DNA from: Streptomyces sp. NBC_00224
Lineage (GTDB): Bacteria > Actinomycetota > Actinomycetes > Streptomycetales > Streptomycetaceae
Direction: 5' to 3'
Length of the DNA: 64,000 nt
Assembly: GCF_041435195.1 (NCBI RefSeq)
Contig: NZ_CP108106.1
Span: 4,250,501-4,314,500, forward strand
A program made the translations under genes and the position numbers. Positions 15,884 through 25,324 of this stretch are shown one piece after another. Numbering within the stretch: position 1 is the first letter of the stretch; the number at the start of each line of letters is the position of its first letter. Under the pieces are notes generated by a model. The model saw nothing but the letters and a program-made list of their open reading frames with translations, was not told the origin of the DNA and did no database searches.

Positions 15884-17299
15884 GTGCGATCCGCCGTCCA
15901 GCACCCCCCGCACTTCCACGCCGACCAGGTCGCCGGGCTCGCCGCCGCCGTGCGGGGGCCCGTTCTCCTTCCCGGGCAGGACGGTTACGCCGAGGAGGGC
16001 GCGGGCTTCAACACGCTTCTGGAACACCGCCCCGCACTGGTGGTGGGCGCGACCGGGGCGGCGGACGTGGCGGCGGCGGTCCGGTTCGCCGCCGGGCACG
16101 GGCTGCCGGTCGCGGTCCAGGCGACCGGCCACGGGGCGGCCCGGGCCGCCGACGGCGCGGTGCTCGTCTCCACCCGCCGGATGACCGGGCTGCGGATCGC
16201 GCCGGACCGGTCCACCGCGCGCATGGCCGCCGGGGTGCTCTGGGAGCAGGTGATCCACGAGGGCGCGGCCTACGGCCTCGCCCCGCTCAACGGCTCCTCC
16301 CCGCTGGTAGGCGCCGTCTCGTACGCGCTCGGCGGCGGCCTCGCGGTGCTGGCCCGCACCTTCGGGTACGCGGCCGACCACATCCGCGGCCTCGACGTGG
16401 TGACCGCCGACGGCGTCCTGCGCCAGGTCGACGAGGAGCGCGAGCCGGAGCTGTTCTGGGGGCTGTGCGGCGGCAAGGGCAACTTCGGGATCGTCACCTC
16501 GATGGAGATCGGCCTGATGCCGGTGCGCCGGGTGTACGGCGGGGCGCTCACCTTCGACGGGGCGATGGCCCCGGCCGTGCTGCGCGCCTGGCTGGAGTGG
16601 ACGGCGCTGGTGCCGCGGGAGATGAGCTCCTCGCTGGCCCTGGTCCGCTTCCCCGACGACCCGGCGCTGCCCGCCGAGATCCGCGGCCGCTTCGTCACCC
16701 AGGTGCGGATCGCGTTCACCGGCGCGGCGACAGAGGGGGCTCAACTCGTGATGCCACTGCGGGAGTTGGGGGAGCGGGTGCTCGACACCGTACGGGAGAT
16801 GCCGTACGCGGAGGTCGCCTCGATCCACGGCGATCCGACCGAGCCGTACACGTACCACGAACGCACCATGATGCTCGGCGAGCTGGACCGGGCGGCGGCC
16901 GGGCGGCTGCTCGCGCTGGCCGGGCCGGGCTCCGGCTGCTCGCTCGGCCTTGTGGAGCTGCGCCACCTCGGCGGGGCGCTGCGCCATCCTGTGCGGCACG
17001 AGAACGCGGTGGGCAACCGGGACGCGCGCTACTGCCTGCTCACCGTCGCCCCCGGGCCGCGCCCGGCCGGTCAGGGGCCGGACGACCTGCTGCTCGACCG
17101 GCTGACGCCCTGGGCGACCGGCGGCAAGTACCTCAACTTCCTCGACTCCTCGGCCGGGGAGGAGCAGGTGCGCGCCGCCTTCACCCCGGACGCGTACGCA
17201 CGCCTCGCCGCGCTCAAGGCGCGGTACGACCCCGGGAACATGTTCCGCGTCAACCACAACATCGCCCCCGCGGTACTCCCGAGCGGGGTGTCGGCGTGA
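15884..17299 (+). CDS. Berberine-bridge-like FAD-linked oxidase (3,4-AHBA cluster)
   Basis: A 471-residue flavoprotein: FAD_binding_4 domain with the QATGHG histidine, then the BBE tail RYDPGNMFRVNHNI. The cysteine of bicovalent enzymes is again replaced (NGSSPLVGAV). It parallels the oxidase at 2829-4211 along its whole length, sharing WLEWT, EMxSS, the LDTxxEMPY segment, AGPGSG and LGGAL. GTG start with a GAGGAGG ribosome site. Its last four bases overlap the next gene's GTG, so the two are coupled. It probably oxidises the cluster's aminophenol or a conjugate; the substrate is unknown. Confidence 0.85.
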   Translation: MRSAVQHPPHFHADQVAGLAAAVRGPVLLPGQDGYAEEGAGFNTLLEHRPALVVGATGAADVAAAVRFAAGHGLPVAVQATGHGAARAADGAVLVSTRRMTGLRIAPDRSTARMAAGVLWEQVIHEGAAYGLAPLNGSSPLVGAVSYALGGGLAVLARTFGYAADHIRGLDVVTADGVLRQVDEEREPELFWGLCGGKGNFGIVTSMEIGLMPVRRVYGGALTFDGAMAPAVLRAWLEWTALVPREMSSSLALVRFPDDPALPAEIRGRFVTQVRIAFTGAATEGAQLVMPLRELGERVLDTVREMPYAEVASIHGDPTEPYTYHERTMMLGELDRAAAGRLLALAGPGSGCSLGLVELRHLGGALRHPVRHENAVGNRDARYCLLTVAPGPRPAGQGPDDLLLDRLTPWATGGKYLNFLDSSAGEEQVRAAFTPDAYARLAALKARYDPGNMFRVNHNIAPAVLPSGVSA

Positions 17300-17937
17300 G
17301 TGTCGGGGTGATCGGCGCGGGGCCCATGGGCCGGGCCGCCGCACGGCAGTTCGCGCTCGCGGGCGAGACCGTACGGCTCGCGGACCGCTCCCCGGAACTC
17401 GCGGTACGGGCGGCGGCCGCCGCGGGCGCGGGCACCCGGGGCAGCGTCGAGGCCCACGACGTCGACAGCGTCCTGGAGGCCGAGCTCATCACGCTCGCCC
17501 TGGGCACCGAGGAGACCCTCGCCTTCGTCGTCCACCACCGCTCGGCGCTCGCCGGGAAGATCCTCATCGACACCACCAACCCGGTGGAGGAGGCCGGGGG
17601 CGCGGCGCTCGGCCGGACGGGCCCCAGCATGACCGAGCTGATCGCCCGGGCCGCCCCGCAGTCCTCCGTCGTCAAGGCGTTCAACACCGCCTGCGCGGCC
17701 ACGCTCTTCGCCGGGCGGGTCGACGGCGCCCATCTCGACGTGTTCGTGGCGGGCGACGACTACAGCGCCAAGATCCCGGTCATCGAGCTCATCGACCGGG
17801 CGGGGCTGCGCGGCCTCGACGCGGGCGATCTGCGCAACGCGCACGTCCTGGAGCAGATGGCGCTGCTGTGCATGGAGCTCATCGAGCGGCTCGGCCTGGG
17901 CCTCGGCGCCGGGATCAAGCTCCTGCCCGACGGGTGA
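17296..17937 (+). CDS. NAD(P)-binding protein of the NADPH:F420 reductase-like family
   Basis: A 213-residue Rossmann protein. GVIGAGPMGRAAARQFALAG is the N-terminal NADP site. LITLALGTEET, ILIDTTNPVEEAG and SSVVKAFNT follow the order of the NADP oxidoreductase family that includes F420-dependent NADP reductase and short dinucleotide-binding proteins. The GTG overlaps the oxidase stop by four bases. FbiC elsewhere in the window shows that the strain makes F420, so a hydride-transfer partner for the adjacent oxidase is possible but unproven. Confidence 0.75.
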   Translation: MSVGVIGAGPMGRAAARQFALAGETVRLADRSPELAVRAAAAAGAGTRGSVEAHDVDSVLEAELITLALGTEETLAFVVHHRSALAGKILIDTTNPVEEAGGAALGRTGPSMTELIARAAPQSSVVKAFNTACAATLFAGRVDGAHLDVFVAGDDYSAKIPVIELIDRAGLRGLDAGDLRNAHVLEQMALLCMELIERLGLGLGAGIKLLPDG

Positions 17938-18008
17938 CCGCATCCCGACAGACCGTCCCCGACCGAACCGTCCCCGACCCTTCCCCGCACACCCCGCAAG
18001 GAGTCACC

Positions 18009-19196
18009 GTGCGTCTGCGACTACTCGTCCTCGCCCTGGGAAACTTCGCGATGGGCGTCGACACGTTCATCATCGCGCCCATCCTCGACCCCATGGCCGA
18101 CGACTTCGGCGTCTCCCGCACCACCGCGGGCTGGCTGATCACCGCCTTCGCGCTCGCGTACGCCATCGGCGGACCGCTGCTCGCGGCGGCCACCGGGCAC
18201 CGGCCGCCCCGCCAGCTGCTGCTCGGCGCCCTGGGCGTCTTCGCGGTCGGCAACGCCCTCACCGCCGTGGCCGGGGACTACTCCTGGGCCATGATCGGGC
18301 GGGTGGTGGCCGGTGCCGGGGCCTCCATGTACACCGCCAACTCCCTTGCCGTAGCAAGGGCGATGGTGCCGGCCGAGCGGGCCGGACGGGCCGCGGCGCT
18401 GGTGGTGGGCGGGCTGACCGCGGCCATCGTGCTGGGCCTGCCGCTGGGCGCCTGGCTGGGCGACCAGGCGGGCTGGCGCGCGGCCCTGTGGCTGGTGGTG
18501 GGGCTGACCGCGGTGGCGACCGCGGGTATCGCGGCGACCGTCCCGCAGCTCAAGGGGCAGGCGGCGACGACCCTGCGGGCGCGGCTCGCGCCGCTGGGAC
18601 AGCCGCGCGTACTGGTCACGCTGATCGCCACCTGGCTCTGCCTGAGCACCAGTTGGACCGTCTACAACTACATCGACGAGGTGATGGACGAGGCGACCGG
18701 CGGCGACGCGGGCCGCACCTCGCTGATCCTGCTCTGCTTCGGCATCGGGGCGGTGTCGGGCAACCTGCTCACCGGGCGCCTCACCGACCGGATCGGGCCG
18801 GTGCGGACCATCACGGTCGCCGCCCCGCTCCTTGTCACCGCCGCCACGCTCACCCCGCTGCTCTCCAAGTCACTGGCCGCCGGCATCGCGATGGCGATCG
18901 CGTGGGGCGTGTGCCACTGGATGATCAACGTGCCGCAGCAGATGCGCCTGGTGGCGACCGCTCCGCAGTCCGCGCCGCTCCTGCTCGGCCTGCACCAGAG
19001 CACGATCTACATCGGCATCAGCACCGGCGGCGTGGCCGGAGCCGCCGGATACTCCGCCGACGGCGCCTCCGGCGTCGGCTACGCCGCGCTGACCGTAGGG
19101 GTGGTGGCGCTGGGCGTCCTCGCCCTCTCCCTACGGATCAACCGCCCGGCGGCCGCCCCCGCGACGGCCGCACCCGCCGCCGCCCCGGCACGCTAG
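18009..19196 (+). CDS. MFS exporter, DHA1 (AraJ-like) type
   Basis: A 395-residue protein with 12 predicted membrane helices. It begins with ALGNFAMGVDTFIIAPILDPMADDFGVS, typical of AraJ/chloramphenicol-exporter-like MFS proteins. GTG start with AAGGAG upstream, 71 bp after the dinucleotide-binding gene. It probably exports the cluster's product. Its stop codon lies in a tandem 12-bp repeat. Confidence 0.82.
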   Translation: MRLRLLVLALGNFAMGVDTFIIAPILDPMADDFGVSRTTAGWLITAFALAYAIGGPLLAAATGHRPPRQLLLGALGVFAVGNALTAVAGDYSWAMIGRVVAGAGASMYTANSLAVARAMVPAERAGRAAALVVGGLTAAIVLGLPLGAWLGDQAGWRAALWLVVGLTAVATAGIAATVPQLKGQAATTLRARLAPLGQPRVLVTLIATWLCLSTSWTVYNYIDEVMDEATGGDAGRTSLILLCFGIGAVSGNLLTGRLTDRIGPVRTITVAAPLLVTAATLTPLLSKSLAAGIAMAIAWGVCHWMINVPQQMRLVATAPQSAPLLLGLHQSTIYIGISTGGVAGAAGYSADGASGVGYAALTVGVVALGVLALSLRINRPAAAPATAAPAAAPAR

Positions 19197-19219
19197 ACGG
19201 GCTGCTCGACGGGCTGCTC
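19196..19219 (+). repeat. Tandem 12-bp repeat (GACGGGCTGCTC x2)
   Basis: Two exact copies of GACGGGCTGCTC start at the last base of the exporter stop codon; a third partial copy (GACG) follows. It lies about 155 bp upstream of the SARP gene. It is either chance slippage or part of the SARP promoter region. Confidence 0.5.
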
Positions 19220-19266
19220 GACGCGTACTCCACGGGCCATCTGAAATCCTTGCTGAAAACGTTCCG

Positions 19267-19288
19267 CCCGGCCGCCGCATCGGCCGGG
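19267..19288 (+). terminator. Hairpin between exporter and SARP genes
   Basis: CCCGGCCG and CGGCCGGG form an 8-bp stem with a 6-base loop, 70 bp past the exporter stop. There is no U tract, so termination is likely but unproven. Confidence 0.45.
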
Positions 19289-19372
19289 CCGGAATCGCGT
19301 CTGGCGGCTGAAAAAGGGCTGCCAGAGGCCGAAAAGTCTTGCTAGAACGCCGACTTGGGGAGGGCTCAGCCA

Positions 19373-20320
19373 ATGCAGTCAGCGGGAAACCAAGCATTCA
19401 CTTTCCGGATACTCGGCCCACTTGAAGTGGAATGCGCGGGCCGTAAGGTCCGCCTGGGAGGATTCAGGCAGCAGGCGCTGCTCGCCACGCTCTTACTGGA
19501 AGCCGAACACGTCGTACCCGTCGAACGGCTCCTGGAGGCCATCTGGGAGGACACCCCGCCCGCCTCCGCCAAGGGGCAGGTGCGGATCTGTGTGTCCGCG
19601 ATCCGCCGCCAGTTCGTCGGCGCGGGCGTGGGGGACCTCATCGAGACGCACCCCGCCGGGTACCGCATCCGGCTGCCCAGCACCGCGCTCGACCTGGCCC
19701 GCTTCGAGCACCTGGCCGCCCTCGGGCGCCGGGCGGCCCGCGACAAGCAGCCCGAGCAGGCGGTGGACCTGTTCCGCTCGGCCCTGGCGCAGTGGAAGGG
19801 CCCGGTGGCAGCGGGCCTGGAGAGCAGGGTGCTGCGCCAGGCCGCCACGATGCTGCGCGAGGAGCAGCTCTCCGTACTGGAGGAGTGCGTCGACCTGGAG
19901 CTCCAGATGGGGCGGCACCGCAAGGTGGTCGGGGAGCTGTACCGGCAGGTCGCCGAGAACCCGTACCGCGAGCAGATGTGCGGCCAGCTGATGCTCGCCC
20001 TGTACCGCTCGGGGCGGCAGGCGGACGCGCTGCGGCAGTTCCGCGAGACCCGTACGCTCCTCTCGGCGGAGCTGGGCATCGACCCAGGTGAATCGCTGCG
20101 CACCCTGGAGCAGGCCATCCTGGCCGAGGACCCGTCGCTGGAGACGCCCAGCAGGCCGGCCCCCGCGCAGCCGGGCGCGGCCCCGGTCGCCTCGCTGATC
20201 CGCCAGCCCGCACACCGGGCCGTGAAGACGTCCTGGACCGACCACACCCTGGCCATGCGCACCCGGCTGACCAGTTTGCAGCAGGCCAATCTCCGCCTCC
20301 AGGCAACGTTGAAACTCTGA
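19373..20320 (+). CDS. SARP-family pathway activator with a TTA codon
   Basis: A 315-residue Streptomyces antibiotic regulatory protein: OmpR-like winged helix (residues about 10-100, FRILGPLEVE...VRICVSAIRRQ) followed by the bacterial transcriptional activator domain (about 105-250). This is the AfsR/DnrI architecture without an NB-ARC domain. Such proteins bind direct heptamer repeats and switch on their cluster. Codon 41 (19493-19495) is TTA, read only by the bldA tRNA, which ties expression to morphological development. A GGGGAGGG ribosome site precedes the ATG. It is the obvious activator of the aspartokinase-to-esterase genes downstream; the gri and nsp clusters have SARPs in the same role. 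Confidence 0.9.
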   Translation: MQSAGNQAFTFRILGPLEVECAGRKVRLGGFRQQALLATLLLEAEHVVPVERLLEAIWEDTPPASAKGQVRICVSAIRRQFVGAGVGDLIETHPAGYRIRLPSTALDLARFEHLAALGRRAARDKQPEQAVDLFRSALAQWKGPVAAGLESRVLRQAATMLREEQLSVLEECVDLELQMGRHRKVVGELYRQVAENPYREQMCGQLMLALYRSGRQADALRQFRETRTLLSAELGIDPGESLRTLEQAILAEDPSLETPSRPAPAQPGAAPVASLIRQPAHRAVKTSWTDHTLAMRTRLTSLQQANLRLQATLKL

Positions 20321-20360
20321 CGAAATCCGGTGGGCGCAGTCCCCACCAGCGATTTCCGCG

Positions 20361-20387
20361 ATGCCCCGTGCCCTCGGCACGGGGCAT
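20361..20387 (+). terminator. Terminator after the SARP gene
   Basis: Perfect 12-bp arms (ATGCCCCGTGCC / GGCACGGGGCAT) with a 3-base loop, followed by TTCG, 40 bp after the SARP stop. Confidence 0.75.
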
Positions 20388-20541
20388 TTCGCATCCGGTA
20401 TCGCCGCGCGCCCCTCCGCGATATCCGCGTGAAACCTGGCCGATACGCATCTCGGGGAGCGTCACCGCCGGTGGGGCCGGACGGGAAAGGCACGGGGATC
20501 CGGGAAACGGCCTCGCCGAAGCCGCAGGAAAGGACTGCTTC

Positions 20542-21858
20542 ATGGCTCTCTCGAACGGCGGAGGTGACCCCTCGCACGCCGAACGCCCCGACCGGCGCGG
20601 GCCCGTGGTGCACAAGTACGGCGGGAGCTCGCTCGCCACGCTCAAGCAGGTCCGGGCCGTGGCGCAGCGGGTCGCGGCCGCCCGCCGCACCGGCCGCGAC
20701 GTGGTCGTCGTGGTCTCGGCCCGGGGGAACACCACCGACCGGCTGCTCCGGCTGACGGAGTCCGTCGGGGCGCCCCCGGCGGGCCGGGAGACCGACCAGC
20801 TGCTCGCGACCGGCGAGAGCGCGTCCGCCGCGCTGCTCGCCATGGCCCTGCACCGCACCGGGGTGCGGGCGGTGTCCCTGGTCGGCGCCCAGACCGGCAT
20901 CCTGGCGACCGGCGCACACGGCCGGGGCGTGATCGTCGCCGTGGACACCGAGGCCATCGGCGAGGTGCTCGCCCAGGGCGCGGTCGCGGTGGTCGCCGGG
21001 TTCCAGGGGCTGACCGCGCGGCGCGACGTGATCACCCTGGGGCGCGGCGGGTCGGACACCACGGCGGTGGCCGTGGCCGCCGAACTCGGCGCCGCCCACT
21101 GCGAGATCTACACCGACGTCGACGGCGTGTTCACCGCCGACCCCCGGATGCTGCCCGCCGCCTCGGTCCTGCCGGTCGTGGATGTCGACGTGATGGCCGA
21201 GATGTCGTTCGCCGGCGCCAGGGTCATGCACGCCCGGGCCGTGGAGCTGGCCGCGCTGCGCAAGGTCGACATCCACGTCAAGCACTCGGCACGGCCCGGC
21301 CCCGGGACCGTGATCGCCGCCAGGGAGGAGACGAAAGCCGACATGCTCGAATCACCGACGACCGTCACCGGAGTGGTCCTCGACACGGACGTGGCCCGGG
21401 TGACCCTGCGCTTCGGCGCGGGCGACGCGGACGCGGCGACCGACGTCTTCGCCTTCCTCGCCCGTGAGTCCCTCTCCGTCGACATGGCGGCGCTCTCCGA
21501 CGAGAGCACGGGCGTGAACATCGGCATCACCCTGCACACCGACGACGTACAGCCGCTGCGGGACTTCCTGGCCCGGCGCCCCGGCCCGCCGGGCCGGCCC
21601 ATGGAGTCCGACGAGGGGATCACCAAGCTCTCCCTGGTCGGTACGGGACTGCTCAGCCGCCCGGACAGCACCGCCCGACTGCTGCGCTGCCTCAAGTCCG
21701 AGGCGATCGCGCCCAGTTCCGTCTCCACTTCGCAGATGCGGATCTCGGTGACCGTCCCGGACGACGACGCGGTCCGGGCCGCCCGGGTCCTGCACGACGA
21801 GTTCGGTCTCGCCGCACTCAACGCCGGGACGGGGTTCACCGCGCCCGTGCCCGCCTGA
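20542..21858 (+). CDS. Cluster-linked aspartokinase
   Basis: A 438-residue aspartate kinase that makes aspartyl-4-phosphate, the first step towards aspartate semialdehyde. It has the N-terminal kinase domain with KYGGSS (Lys25; usually KFGGTS), the GRGGSDTT motif and EIYTDVDGVFTADPR, then two C-terminal ACT regions. The ATG at 20542 is chosen because AGGAAAGGA precedes it. It heads the run of biosynthetic genes. A second, pathway-linked aspartokinase would feed the aldolase downstream with aspartate semialdehyde. Relief from lysine/threonine feedback is a reasonable guess that the sequence alone does not prove. Confidence 0.9.
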   Translation: MALSNGGGDPSHAERPDRRGPVVHKYGGSSLATLKQVRAVAQRVAAARRTGRDVVVVVSARGNTTDRLLRLTESVGAPPAGRETDQLLATGESASAALLAMALHRTGVRAVSLVGAQTGILATGAHGRGVIVAVDTEAIGEVLAQGAVAVVAGFQGLTARRDVITLGRGGSDTTAVAVAAELGAAHCEIYTDVDGVFTADPRMLPAASVLPVVDVDVMAEMSFAGARVMHARAVELAALRKVDIHVKHSARPGPGTVIAAREETKADMLESPTTVTGVVLDTDVARVTLRFGAGDADAATDVFAFLARESLSVDMAALSDESTGVNIGITLHTDDVQPLRDFLARRPGPPGRPMESDEGITKLSLVGTGLLSRPDSTARLLRCLKSEAIAPSSVSTSQMRISVTVPDDDAVRAARVLHDEFGLAALNAGTGFTAPVPA

Positions 21859-21877
21859 TCCGACAGAGGAGGTTCCG

Positions 21878-22717
21878 ATGATGTTGCACCATTCCTTCGC
21901 ACGGCAGCTGCGGCTGCGGCGGATCCATCGCCACGGCGGCGACCGGCTGCTGGTCGTCCCGCTGGACCATTCGGTCACCGACGGCCCGCTGACCGGCGGC
22001 AACCGTCTCGACCACCTGGTCGGGCAGCTGGCGGACAACGGCGTGGACGCGGTGGTCCTGCACAAGGGCAGTCTGCGGTACGTCGACTCCGCCCGGTTCG
22101 CCCGCACCTCGCTGATCGTGCATCTGAGCGCCAGCACCGTGCACGCCCCCGACCCCAACGACAAGTACCTGGTCGCCAGCGTCGAGGAGTGCCTGCGGCT
22201 CGGCGCGGACGCGGTCAGCGTGCACGTCAACCTCGGCTCCACGCAGGAGCGGCAGCAGGTCGCGGACATGGCCGCCGTGGCGGACGCCTGCGACCGGTGG
22301 AACGTGCCGCTGCTCGCCATGATGTACCCGCGCGGCCCGAAGATCACCAACCCGCGCGACCCGGCGCTGATCGCCCACGCGGCCTCGCTCGCCGCCGATC
22401 TGGGCGCCGACATCGTCAAGACCGTCTGCGCCGAGTCCATCGCCGAGATGCGCGACATCACCTCCGCGTCCCCGGTCCCGCTCATCGTCGTCGGCGGCCC
22501 CCGGGAGCCCGACGAGACCCGGGTCCTCGCCTACGTCGACGAGGCGCTGCGCGGCGGCGCCAGCGGCGTGGCGATGGGCCGCAACGTCTTCCTCGCGCCG
22601 GACCCCGGGGCCATGGCCGCCAAGGTCGCCCGGCTGATCCACCCCGTACCGCACGACCTGCCCGCGCACAGCGCGGCTCCCGAGGCTCTCGCCGTACCGC
22701 TGACCACCGTCTCTTAA
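21878..22717 (+). CDS. griI: GriI-like aldolase of 3-amino-4-hydroxybenzoate synthesis
   Basis: A 279-residue class I (DhnA-type) aldolase. GriI of Streptomyces griseus joins aspartate 4-semialdehyde and dihydroxyacetone phosphate to a C7 amino sugar-like phosphate. PLDHSVTDGP near the N-terminus and the Schiff-base lysine (K181 in ADIVKTVCA) are present, as is the phosphate-binding GGASGVAMGRNVF near the C-terminus. AGAGGAGG precedes the ATG, 19 bp after the aspartokinase. The GriH-like gene next door makes the assignment firm, since the pair is diagnostic of 3,4-AHBA pathways (grixazone, nitrosobenzamide, manumycin-type, ferroverdin). Confidence 0.92.
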   Translation: MMLHHSFARQLRLRRIHRHGGDRLLVVPLDHSVTDGPLTGGNRLDHLVGQLADNGVDAVVLHKGSLRYVDSARFARTSLIVHLSASTVHAPDPNDKYLVASVEECLRLGADAVSVHVNLGSTQERQQVADMAAVADACDRWNVPLLAMMYPRGPKITNPRDPALIAHAASLAADLGADIVKTVCAESIAEMRDITSASPVPLIVVGGPREPDETRVLAYVDEALRGGASGVAMGRNVFLAPDPGAMAAKVARLIHPVPHDLPAHSAAPEALAVPLTTVS

Positions 22718-22731
22718 GAGGAGTTCTCCCC

Positions 22732-23838
22732 ATGAAGCTCAGCTGGCTCGACGCCCGTTCGCTCGGCGAGGCCAAGGAGGCCATCCTCCAGGAGGCCCTG
22801 CACTACCGGCTCGAAGGCATCGTCGCCGACGACCCCGCCGACCTGGCCGACCTGCCGCCGACCGTCACCAAGGTCCTCTTCCCGCAGGGCAAGCCGCTCC
22901 CGGACGGGTTCGGGGACGCGTCGGTGGTCATCGTGGACCCGGCGGCCCACGGCATCACCCCGGCCGAACTGGCCATCAAGCACCCGGAGATCGAGTTCGG
23001 ACGCTTCGTGGAGATCATCGACGCGCCCACCCTGGAGGACGCCTGCGAGTCCGCGCGCACCGAGAAGTGGAGCGTGCTGCTCTTCCGCGACCCCACCAAG
23101 ATCCCGCTGGAGATCGTGATCGCGGCGGCCGCCCGGGCCACCGGCAGCATGATCACCGTCGCCCAGGACGTGGAGGAGGCCGAGATCATCTTCGGCGTCC
23201 TGGAGCACGGCTCGGACGGCGTGATGATGGCGCCCAAGGCCGTCGGTGACGCGGCCCACCTCAAGGCCGCCGCCACCGCCGACGTGCCCAACCTCAACCT
23301 GGTCGAGCTGGAGGTGCGGCAGACCGAGCACATCGGCATGGGCGAGCGCGCCTGCGTCGACACCTGCACCTACTTCCGCGAGGACGAGGGCATCCTGGTC
23401 GGCTCGCACTCCAAGGGCATGATCCTGTGCGTCAGCGAGACGCACCCGCTGCCCTACATGCCGACCCGCCCGTTCCGGGTCAACGCGGGCGCGATCCACT
23501 CGTACACCCTCTCCAAGGACGAGCGGACCAACTACCTCAGCGAGCTCAAGGCGGGCAGCAAGGTCCTCGCCGTCGACATCAAGGGCCAGACCCGGATCGT
23601 GACGGTCGGGCGGGTCAAGATCGAGTCCCGGCCGCTGATCTCGATCGACGCGGTGGCGCCGAATGGGCAGCAGGTGAATCTGATTCTGCAGGACGACTGG
23701 CATGTGCGCGTCCTCGGCCCGGGCGGCACCGTCCTCAACAGCACCGAGCTCAAGCCGGGCGACAAGGTGCTCGGGTTCCTGCCCAGCGAGGACCGGCACG
23801 TGGGCTATCCGATCGATGAGTTCTGCCTGGAGAAGTAG
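22732..23838 (+). CDS. griH: GriH-like 3-amino-4-hydroxybenzoate synthase
   Basis: A 368-residue protein of the 3-dehydroquinate synthase II (AroB') family. GriH converts the GriI product to 3-amino-4-hydroxybenzoate by cyclisation and aromatisation. Characteristic segments are MKLSWLDARSLGEAKEAI, EVRQTEHIGMGERACVDTCT, GILVGSHSKGM and FRVNAGAIHSY. It starts 14 bp after the aldolase stop with an AAGAGGAG site. A 143-bp gap containing a dispersed repeat separates it from the copper-chaperone gene. Confidence 0.92.
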   Translation: MKLSWLDARSLGEAKEAILQEALHYRLEGIVADDPADLADLPPTVTKVLFPQGKPLPDGFGDASVVIVDPAAHGITPAELAIKHPEIEFGRFVEIIDAPTLEDACESARTEKWSVLLFRDPTKIPLEIVIAAAARATGSMITVAQDVEEAEIIFGVLEHGSDGVMMAPKAVGDAAHLKAAATADVPNLNLVELEVRQTEHIGMGERACVDTCTYFREDEGILVGSHSKGMILCVSETHPLPYMPTRPFRVNAGAIHSYTLSKDERTNYLSELKAGSKVLAVDIKGQTRIVTVGRVKIESRPLISIDAVAPNGQQVNLILQDDWHVRVLGPGGTVLNSTELKPGDKVLGFLPSEDRHVGYPIDEFCLEK

Positions 23839-23876
23839 CCGGGTGCTGCGTCGTCGTTCGGCTGCGGGTCCGCCTG

Positions 23877-23904
23877 GGCTGGTCGCGCAGTTCCCCGCGC
23901 CCCT
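23877..23904 (+). repeat. Dispersed 28-bp intergenic repeat, single arm
   Basis: One copy of the element GGCTGGTCGCGCAG followed by TTCCCCGCGCCCCT. It lies between the GriH-like and copper-chaperone genes and has no facing partner, unlike the copies at 31.9, 55.0 and 58.5 kb. Confidence 0.8.
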
Positions 23905-23981
23905 GTAGGGCGCCCCGTACCGCAGTGTCCAGGGCGCGACACCCTCGGGTGTCGCGCCCCCACCCACAGAAAGGTCCCCCC

Positions 23982-25305
<1,324 letters not shown>

Positions 25306-25324
25306 CGAGAGGGGGGTCTGAGAC

